Source: Rahnella aquatilis CIP 78.65 = ATCC 33071 (lineage in GTDB: Bacteria; Pseudomonadota; Gammaproteobacteria; Enterobacterales; Enterobacteriaceae). From it: a DNA stretch of 64,000 nucleotides. The position numbers and the translations under genes are program-made. The stretch is taken from positions 496,001-560,000 of the forward strand of contig NC_016818.1 in NCBI RefSeq assembly GCF_000241955.1. The letters are read 5' to 3'. The notes below the pieces were generated by a model. That model searched no databases and was not told the origin of the DNA. It was given only the letters and a program-made list of their open reading frames with translations. Positions 57,359 to 64,000 of the stretch are shown here, piece by piece (position 1 is the first letter of the stretch; each line of letters starts with the position of its first letter).

Positions 57359-59956
57359 GTGATTCGTTACATTCAGGCATCAAAGCATATTCCTGCATTT
57401 ATGGCGGGAGTTTTCAGTGTTGTGGTCAGTAATGCGTTTTGTGAAGAAACGCCCGTTACGCCAGTTGTGCCTGAAAACAATATCGAATCATCAAATTCGG
57501 TAAAAGAAAAGAAATCTATAAAATTTAATAACGGATTTATGGTAGGTAATCTTGCTGGCATGGATCTCTCTGCATTTGATAATGAAAGCGTAACACAGCC
57601 AGGAAACTATCATGTGGATATCGAAATCAATGGCAAATCTATTGGTACAAAGAAAGTTAAATATGTCGCTGTCGCCGGAACGCATGACGTACAACCGTGC
57701 TTGACTAAAGAATATGTTTATCAATTTGATATTGATACGTCAAAACTGCAGGCAGGCTGGGATCAGGATGAATGCATTTTATTGAGTAAGCTCATTCCGT
57801 CAGCGTCGTTTAAGTATGACGCTGATGAAGAAACACTATCATTTTCAATACCCCAAGTCAGCTTACTCAATAATCCGGAAGGCTATGTTAACCCTGAGCT
57901 TTGGGATAATGGTGTGCCTTCTTTAGCCGTAAACTATTCGCTCAGTGCAACTAACATGCGAAGCAATGATCATACTTCTGATGATTATTATTACGGAAAT
58001 GCGATCTCTTCGTTAAAGCTGGGAGCATGGCGTTTTTATACTTACGACAGTGTCACGAAAGACAGTACCTCAACACAATGGGATCATATTTCATCGTATG
58101 TTCAGCGGGCGATTGCGCCTCTCAAAGCAGAAATGAAAGCCGGGGATATCAACACCAGTGGTGAACTGTTTAATACCGTTTCGCTGCGCGGTGTCACGTT
58201 AGAAACCGATGAACGTATGCTGCCTGATTCTCTCAGAGGGTATGCGCCGGTGATCCGTGGCGTGGCTGACACCAATGCAAAAATAACCATCAGGCAAAAT
58301 GGTAACGTGCTTAAGGAACTGACGGTGCCGCCGGGTGAATTTGAAATCACGGATCTTTATGCCACGGGTTATGGCGGGGATCTGGAGGTCACGATTACCG
58401 AGGCGACGGGTCAGGTTCGTACCTTTGTTACGCCTTACTCCAGCGTACCGATGTTATTGCGTCCAGGGCAGTCGAGGTTTTCAACAACAGTGGGTGAGGT
58501 ACGTAATGATTCATTACGTCATAAGCCGCTGGTTATGGAAGGTACTTACCAGTATGGACTGACTAACCAGGTCACTGCATACACGGGTTTCCAGACCACA
58601 GACAATAACGAATATTCAGCATTAATGGCCGGTGCCGCTGTTAATACGCCAATCGGCGCTTTGGGTGCGGATATTACCCGATCATTTACCTCGTTCGAGA
58701 AAGAAGATGAGGAGTCCTGCGATAGTTTCTGTGACATGAGTGTGAAACTCAGCCTGGCGAAATTCTTTAATGACACCGGAACGAACCTCAGCCTTGCGGG
58801 TTATCGTTATTCAAGTAAGGATTATTACACGCTCAGTGATGCACTGATGACGGCTCAGGCATTAGAGGATGATGAGGGTAAATATTTACCCATCAACTAT
58901 CGCGACAAAGTTGAGATAAACATCAGTCAGAATCTTATCGATGGCTGGGGGAATGTTTATCTTTCCGGATATTATGGTCGCGCATGGGATTCAAAAACAG
59001 AAAAAAATAACGCCAGCAGTTATCAGTTTGGCTATTCAAACTCCTGGCATGCGATGAGTTATAACATCAATTTCAGCAAAACCATTGATGAAGATGGTAA
59101 TACTGACGACGCCATATATCTCAGCATGTCTGTGCCTTTTGGTACGTTGCATTCTAAAGTCCCTAAGCTGAATGCCTCGGTGAGTTACAGTGATCAGGAC
59201 TCCAGTATCAGAACCGCTCTTAATGGTACAGCGGGCGAATATAATCAGATGTCGTATGGTGGATGGATTAATTACGTTCAGGATCATCAAACGAATGCAG
59301 GTATAAATTTGGGGTACAGCGGCAGTGCTGTGCAAGGAAATGTCGGCTATAGCCAGACTGAAACTTCATTTATGACCACCATGAATGCCAGCGGCGGAGT
59401 GGTATTACATGAAGGAGGTGTGAATTACACCTCTGCGCTAAGTGACACCTTCGGCATTGTTGAGGCAAAAGGAGCAACAGGTTCGCATGTTTATCCTGAT
59501 ATGACTTCTCAGGTTTCTGAAAATGGCTATGCGATTATTTCCTCACTGAACCCGTATCAATATAACGATGTTTATCTTGATACAAAAGGCGCAGAAGCGG
59601 ACGTAGAAGTTGAAGATACCAAAGCGAGTCTGGTTCCAACAGCCGGAGCCTCGGTGAAACTGAATTTCAAAACGAAAAATAATGTCACTAAATTCTTAGT
59701 GATTAAAGATAAACAAGGCAGCGTTATCCCTTATGGGGCAATGATAAAAGACAGCAATAAAAATATCCTCGGCATTGTCGGGCAGGGCGGAAGGACAATG
59801 ATCGCTCAACCCGAAGACAATGTTGAACAAAAGTTAATAGTGACCTGGTCTAAAAAATCGGGGGCATATACCTGTCTCATAAAATATATTCCTGATGAGA
59901 AAGAAGTCACCGAGAAAAAAGTTGGGATCGCCACGCTTAATAAAGTGTGTGAATAA
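57359..59956 (+). CDS. Outer-membrane fimbrial usher
   Basis: 865 residues. An N-terminal periplasmic domain (FNNGFMVGNLAGMDLSAFDNESVTQPGNYHVDIEINGK) is followed by a 24-strand pore with the plug and RGYAPVIRGVADTNAKITIRQNGNVL region near 295. The C-terminal domains hold LVPTAGASVKLNFKTKNNVTKFLV and end YTCLIKYIPDEKE. It starts with GTG behind AAAGGA, and this N-terminus, with a Pro-rich stretch before the domain, differs from FimD. It follows the chaperone by about 45 bases. Confidence 0.94.
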   Translation: MIRYIQASKHIPAFMAGVFSVVVSNAFCEETPVTPVVPENNIESSNSVKEKKSIKFNNGFMVGNLAGMDLSAFDNESVTQPGNYHVDIEINGKSIGTKKVKYVAVAGTHDVQPCLTKEYVYQFDIDTSKLQAGWDQDECILLSKLIPSASFKYDADEETLSFSIPQVSLLNNPEGYVNPELWDNGVPSLAVNYSLSATNMRSNDHTSDDYYYGNAISSLKLGAWRFYTYDSVTKDSTSTQWDHISSYVQRAIAPLKAEMKAGDINTSGELFNTVSLRGVTLETDERMLPDSLRGYAPVIRGVADTNAKITIRQNGNVLKELTVPPGEFEITDLYATGYGGDLEVTITEATGQVRTFVTPYSSVPMLLRPGQSRFSTTVGEVRNDSLRHKPLVMEGTYQYGLTNQVTAYTGFQTTDNNEYSALMAGAAVNTPIGALGADITRSFTSFEKEDEESCDSFCDMSVKLSLAKFFNDTGTNLSLAGYRYSSKDYYTLSDALMTAQALEDDEGKYLPINYRDKVEINISQNLIDGWGNVYLSGYYGRAWDSKTEKNNASSYQFGYSNSWHAMSYNINFSKTIDEDGNTDDAIYLSMSVPFGTLHSKVPKLNASVSYSDQDSSIRTALNGTAGEYNQMSYGGWINYVQDHQTNAGINLGYSGSAVQGNVGYSQTETSFMTTMNASGGVVLHEGGVNYTSALSDTFGIVEAKGATGSHVYPDMTSQVSENGYAIISSLNPYQYNDVYLDTKGAEADVEVEDTKASLVPTAGASVKLNFKTKNNVTKFLVIKDKQGSVIPYGAMIKDSNKNILGIVGQGGRTMIAQPEDNVEQKLIVTWSKKSGAYTCLIKYIPDEKEVTEKKVGIATLNKVCE

Positions 59957-59995
59957 AAAGTCCCATGATTTGTTTCATAACGTATAGGAGGGTGC

Positions 59996-60964
59996 ATGAT
60001 GAAATCAATAATGACGTTCGTTATGCTGGGGTTAGTATCCTGGATAATGCCAGTGTCTTTAGCATTGGCAGCGAATGAATGTACCATCACGCAGGGTAAG
60101 GCGATTAATGTTTCCGTTAGTATTCCTACCCTGCGACCAGCCACGAAAGGTACTTCCGGGACCGTATTAGGAAGAGGGGAAGTCAGTACCCCGGCAATCA
60201 GCTATAACTGCGGGAATTTAATTCGTAATACCTGGCGATCGAAATTTACACGGCCTGAATCGACTCAGCAGGCACTGAATAATGTATATAACACGAATAT
60301 TCCGGGGCTGGGCATCAGATTAAGTTGGCCTTCCTCAAGGAATATGTATTTTCCGGATGCAGCGGAATGCATCAGCAGTTGTACCGAACCTGCTGATAAG
60401 GTTCTTTTGGAGTTCGTACAAACGGGCACCATAAACAGCGGAACAATTCCGGCAGGCGTGATAGGCGAAGTCAATTTGGTGGCAGATTCTAATCCTGGCA
60501 CTCCGGTAAAGATTGTCACCATAAGTCTGAGTACTCCGGTTGATGTCGCACCTAAATCTTGTGCCATTTTAACGCCTGTACAAAACGTCGAACTCGGTAC
60601 TTATTCTTTGGCTGATTTCCAAAACAGAGTTGTCAGACGCGGCGCTGAGATCCCTTTCACGATCAAGCTCGATTGTCCGCAGGAAACTTCTATAGAATTT
60701 AGTTTCAGTGGCGATTTTCCCGTCGGTGCAACAAAAGGATATATTGACAATTGTGATGAAACAAGTTGTGCAAATAATGTGGGCGTCAGGCTATTAAGCA
60801 GCACAAGCTCAGCCGTGGATACTCAGGGAAAATACAGCACCGCTGTGAAATTTACCGGTGAGCGGACTTTCGGCTACAAAGCACAAATTTATCCTTACAA
60901 TTATGCCGAAATGACAGCTGGCAAAATAGATACCAAAGTGATTTTTAATATTCGCATGAACTAG
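59996..60964 (+). CDS. Two-domain fimbrial tip adhesin
   Basis: 322 residues. The signal peptide is MMKSIMTFVMLGLVSWIMPVSLALA. An N-terminal Cys-rich receptor-binding region (about 26-180, ECTITQG ... SYNCGN ... AAECISSCTEPAD) is followed by a C-terminal pilin domain (about 182-322, KSCAILTPVQNVELG ... TFGYKAQIYPYNYAEMTAGKIDTKVIFNIRMN). This is the layout of tip adhesins. Strong AGGAGG upstream. The receptor cannot be guessed. An ATG three bases later is also possible. Confidence 0.85.
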   Translation: MMKSIMTFVMLGLVSWIMPVSLALAANECTITQGKAINVSVSIPTLRPATKGTSGTVLGRGEVSTPAISYNCGNLIRNTWRSKFTRPESTQQALNNVYNTNIPGLGIRLSWPSSRNMYFPDAAECISSCTEPADKVLLEFVQTGTINSGTIPAGVIGEVNLVADSNPGTPVKIVTISLSTPVDVAPKSCAILTPVQNVELGTYSLADFQNRVVRRGAEIPFTIKLDCPQETSIEFSFSGDFPVGATKGYIDNCDETSCANNVGVRLLSSTSSAVDTQGKYSTAVKFTGERTFGYKAQIYPYNYAEMTAGKIDTKVIFNIRMN

Positions 60965-60997
60965 ATTTTTCTTTTATAAAACATCAGGAAATTAATT

Positions 60998-62728
60998 ATG
61001 TATAGGACGTACAAATATTTAGGGGCTGGCTTACTGGCTTTATCTTTTTCCGGCCAGTCAGCGATGCTGGCACCCATGAATTCCAATCGTGAGCTTGACC
61101 AGCTCGAACGCCGTCAGACTCAGATGAATATTGAGCAGGAGAAAAAACGTGAAGCTGAAGTATTAAATGCTGGGAAAAGTGCAGAGCAATTACCCGATAG
61201 CTTTGCCAAAGCGGGGCCAGGCTATAAGTTTGATATTAATGATATTGTTGTGCTGGGCGATGAAGAGTTTAATGATTCCCCAGCGCGTCAAAAAATAGTC
61301 GATGCCTATAAGCATACTAAAATGGGCCAGTATGAAATTATCAAACTCATCAGTGAGTTGACAAATTTCTATGTCGGTAAAGGCTATACGACAACTACAG
61401 TGACCATTCAGGAAAGCAGTCTGAAAAGTGGCATTCTGACCCTCAAAGTTTTATGGGGTAAAATTGATGGTGTCAGCGTTGAGGGTAAAGCGCCAACTTT
61501 TCGGCAATCGACACGCCTGTTCAGTGCCATGCCATTTGCATCAGGTAAAGTATTAAACATGTCGGATGTGGACCAGGGGCTTGATAATCTTTTGCGAGTC
61601 TCAGGTAGTGATAAACTCATTATTGTTCCTTCAGAAAAAAATGGTTATTCGACAATAGATTTGCAGAATTCAGATGTGAATCTGTTTAGCGGTAGTTTGG
61701 GGACGAATAACTCAGGAACAGAAAAGGACGGCTGGGCGCAATATTCTGCCAGCCTCAGTGCTAATAATTTAGCCGGATTTAACGATGTTCTAAACTACTA
61801 TAACTCTTTCAATGACCTGAATAATAATAATGATAACCAGAAATCCTGGTCATTAGGCTACAGCGTGCCTCTGGGTTATTGGGCTTTTGATGCTCAATAT
61901 TACCATTCAAGTTACGACAAAACGATCGGTGGCGATTTTGGCGGCTATGGTTCTGATGGTACATCTGATCGTATGTCGCTTAAAGTCAGCAGAATGCTGT
62001 TCCGTGATGCGAAAGGTAAAACCAGTGCTTACGCCAAAGTAGAAAGTAGCGACAGTACCAATAATATTGAAAATTCTCCGATTGATGTTAGCAGCAAACG
62101 TTTTTCTAACGTTACCCTGGGCCTCACCCGTGTGGGGACATTATTTGATGGCTCACTCTATGCCGATTTAAGTACCACCTTTGGTGTGCCCTGGTTTGGT
62201 GCTGCATGGAAAAACGATCCTGATTTAACAGGATTTGATGTTGATGCTGTGAAATATAATGGTTTGCTGAGTTGGTCAAAATCACTTTATCAACTCGGTC
62301 GTGTTGGTGTGGAATATGAACTGGGGTCCGGTTTTCAGTACACCGACGATATCTTAGTCAGTGATGACAATATGAGTGTTGGCGACGAGTATACGGTACG
62401 CGGATATAAAGATAGCTATATGTCCGTTAACAGTGCTGCCTATATTTCTAACACGTTTAAATTCCCCATCAGTATTTTTAAGTTTGGGATAAACCAAATA
62501 TCTCCTTTCATTGGTTATGACCTGGCCGTCGTAAAGGATAACTGTTCGCAGGATGTTTCACTTTGTCATGCCGAGTATATGACAGGTGCAGCAGTTGGTT
62601 TGAAGTTTAGTGCAAAACATATTAACAGTGCCTTAACTTATAGCCGACCTTTAACAGAGCCTACATCTTTAAGGCATACAGGAATGTCAGAGGAAGCACT
62701 TTACTATAATGCTTCCGTGTCATTTTGA
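60998..62728 (+). CDS. Two-partner secretion transporter TpsB (FhaC/ShlB family)
   Basis: 576 residues. A signal peptide is followed by an N-terminal helix and linker rich in Glu/Arg/Gln (about 27-58). Two POTRA domains (about 70-210; YEIIKLISELTNFYVGKGYTTTTVTIQESSLKSGILTLKVLWGKIDGV) precede a 16-strand barrel. The diagnostic L6-loop motif VRGYKDS lies at about 466 and the chain ends in Phe. It should export the TpsA protein encoded just downstream. Only 33 bases separate it from the adhesin, which suggests one operon. Confidence 0.93.
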   Translation: MYRTYKYLGAGLLALSFSGQSAMLAPMNSNRELDQLERRQTQMNIEQEKKREAEVLNAGKSAEQLPDSFAKAGPGYKFDINDIVVLGDEEFNDSPARQKIVDAYKHTKMGQYEIIKLISELTNFYVGKGYTTTTVTIQESSLKSGILTLKVLWGKIDGVSVEGKAPTFRQSTRLFSAMPFASGKVLNMSDVDQGLDNLLRVSGSDKLIIVPSEKNGYSTIDLQNSDVNLFSGSLGTNNSGTEKDGWAQYSASLSANNLAGFNDVLNYYNSFNDLNNNNDNQKSWSLGYSVPLGYWAFDAQYYHSSYDKTIGGDFGGYGSDGTSDRMSLKVSRMLFRDAKGKTSAYAKVESSDSTNNIENSPIDVSSKRFSNVTLGLTRVGTLFDGSLYADLSTTFGVPWFGAAWKNDPDLTGFDVDAVKYNGLLSWSKSLYQLGRVGVEYELGSGFQYTDDILVSDDNMSVGDEYTVRGYKDSYMSVNSAAYISNTFKFPISIFKFGINQISPFIGYDLAVVKDNCSQDVSLCHAEYMTGAAVGLKFSAKHINSALTYSRPLTEPTSLRHTGMSEEALYYNASVSF

Positions 62729-62770
62729 TAGATTTTATCCAGTAATTTAAAATACCAGACAGAGGACGTT

Positions 62771-64000
62771 ATGAATAAAAATTGTAATAAAAATCACTCC
62801 AGTAAAGTGATCAAGCTAAAACCCTTATATCTGGCGATGGCCAGTATTTTCTCATCATTTGCAGATGCAGGTGCAATTATTCCTGATAACCGGGAACATA
62901 ATGCGCCCACAATGAATCAAAGCGCCAATGGCACACCGGTTATCAATATTGTTGATCCGAACGCCAGCGGCGTTTCACATAACAAATTTTCTGAGTTTAA
63001 CGTTAATCAGGAAGGCGTTGTATTCAACAACAGCATGACCGATGGTGCCAGTAAAATTGGTGGTTTCATTATTAAAAACAACCAGTTGACTCATGAATCA
63101 AAAGCCATTATTTCTGAAGTTACCGGCACGAAAGGAACTCAGATTAATGGCGCTATGGAAGTCTTTGGTAAGAAAGCCGATATTATTATTGCCAACCAAA
63201 ATGGGATTTCCGTTAACGGCGTTTCAACTGTCAATGCGAATAACCTGACATTAACGACAGGTAAAATTAATGCTCAGGCGGATGGTCGTATTCAGCTTAG
63301 TGTGGAAAAAGGCGAGGTCAATGTTCAGGGGAAAGGGATCTCGACTGAGGGCCTGAGCTATTTCGACATTATCAGCCGTTCTGCGGTACTTGAAGGCGAG
63401 ATTGCGGGCCAGGCGGATATCAAAGTTGTCACCGGTCTGAATGAATACGATATTCAATCCCGTACCCATACTGTGCGTGATGCGAATGCCAGCGATCGTC
63501 CTGAAGTGTCCATTGATGGCAGTGCGTTAGGTTCAATGTACGGTAACCGCATTCAGCTGATCAGTACCGAAAGTGGTGCCGGGGTTCGCCATGAGGGCAG
63601 CGTTGTCGGGAAAAACGGCATTGAAATATCTGCTAATGGTGATCTGCGCTTAAGTGGTTTAAAGAGCGAGCAGGGTGGAGTGACGCTTACAGGTAACAAT
63701 ATCAGCGTACAGAAAAACTCTGCGGGTCAGGGTGGGATTATAAGCCAGCTGGATCTGGTGATGAATGCATTAGGTCATGTTGAGTTAGGTGCTGATGCGA
63801 TTTCAGCACAGGGTCGGATCCTTATTGACGCCAGCTCAATGTTGCAAAATGCGGCCACATTAATGGCCGAAAATGATCAGGCAGCGGCTGTTAACGTGCC
63901 CTCAATCCAGATTAATATCGCGAATGAATACCAAATCGTTGGCTCACTGTATGCGGTAGATCAATCTGGCAACCAGATCTCAGGCGCCGTTATTTCTCTG
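62771..64000 (+). CDS. TpsA filamentous haemagglutinin-like exoprotein, N-terminal part
   Basis: 410 codons are seen, running off the right edge without a stop. A signal region with a basic start (MNKNCNKNHSSKVIKLKPLYLAMASIFSSFADA) is followed by the TPS secretion domain (about 35-265): NGTPVINIVDPNASGVSHNKFSEFNV, EGVVFNNS, and INGAMEVFGKKADIIIANQNGISVNG. The usual NPNGI motif reads NQNGI here. Beta-helix repeats such as GNDLRLSGL-type and GHVELGADAISAQGRI follow. It starts 42 bases after tpsB behind AGAGGACG. It is probably a large adhesin or contact-dependent toxin; the C-terminal part that decides this is not in the window. Confidence 0.9.
   Translation, partial: MNKNCNKNHSSKVIKLKPLYLAMASIFSSFADAGAIIPDNREHNAPTMNQSANGTPVINIVDPNASGVSHNKFSEFNVNQEGVVFNNSMTDGASKIGGFIIKNNQLTHESKAIISEVTGTKGTQINGAMEVFGKKADIIIANQNGISVNGVSTVNANNLTLTTGKINAQADGRIQLSVEKGEVNVQGKGISTEGLSYFDIISRSAVLEGEIAGQADIKVVTGLNEYDIQSRTHTVRDANASDRPEVSIDGSALGSMYGNRIQLISTESGAGVRHEGSVVGKNGIEISANGDLRLSGLKSEQGGVTLTGNNISVQKNSAGQGGIISQLDLVMNALGHVELGADAISAQGRILIDASSMLQNAATLMAENDQAAAVNVPSIQINIANEYQIVGSLYAVDQSGNQISGAVISL

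Overview
The window is a continuous piece of an enterobacterial chromosome. Gene order and protein sequences follow the Escherichia coli map closely, but with differences typical of the Yersiniaceae and relatives (Rahnella, Serratia, Ewingella and Yersinia types): a basRS pair sits between obgE and dacB, argG is missing between tRNA-Leu and tRNA-fMet, and a phosphonate operon and a fimbria/two-partner-secretion locus are inserted after the yhb genes. Genus is inference; no rRNA or species marker is present.

Layout. 1-6.8 kb: end of tamB, ytfP, ppa, a chemotaxis receptor with a sigma-28 promoter, fbp, mpl and two tandem yhcN-like genes. 7.2-12.4 kb: argR and mdh divergent with candidate ARG and ArcA boxes, then sfsB, a Mu-type DNA-binding protein, ispB, rplU and rpmA. 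12.4-18.6 kb: yhbE (frameshifted), obgE, basSR, dacB and greA with a GraL-like leader RNA. 18.8-34.3 kb: yhbY, rlmE-ftsH, folP-glmM, secG, two tRNAs, and the rimP-nusA-infB-rbfA-truB-rpsO-pnp transcription/translation operon. 34.4-47.6 kb: nlpI, tiny yrbN, deaD, yhbW, an exporter operon without its own ATPase, ubiV/ubiU and ubiT for O2-independent ubiquinone synthesis, yhbS, yhbQ, yhbP, yhbO and yraR.

47.7-55.3 kb is a minus-strand phosphonate C-P lyase operon, phnFGHIJKLMN plus a hexapeptide acetyltransferase, behind a candidate Pho box. It has no phnCDE transporter and no phnP in the window. 55.3-56 kb is AT-rich and leads into a plus-strand surface locus: major pilin, chaperone, usher, two-domain tip adhesin, then a TpsB outer-membrane transporter and the start of a large TpsA haemagglutinin-like exoprotein that runs off the window. 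The short gaps suggest that one transcript carries both the chaperone-usher and two-partner-secretion systems. This is the most unusual arrangement in the window.

Starts were moved from the longest reading frame wherever a ribosome binding site and the known family length agreed. Family names come from recognising the protein sequences, not from a search.
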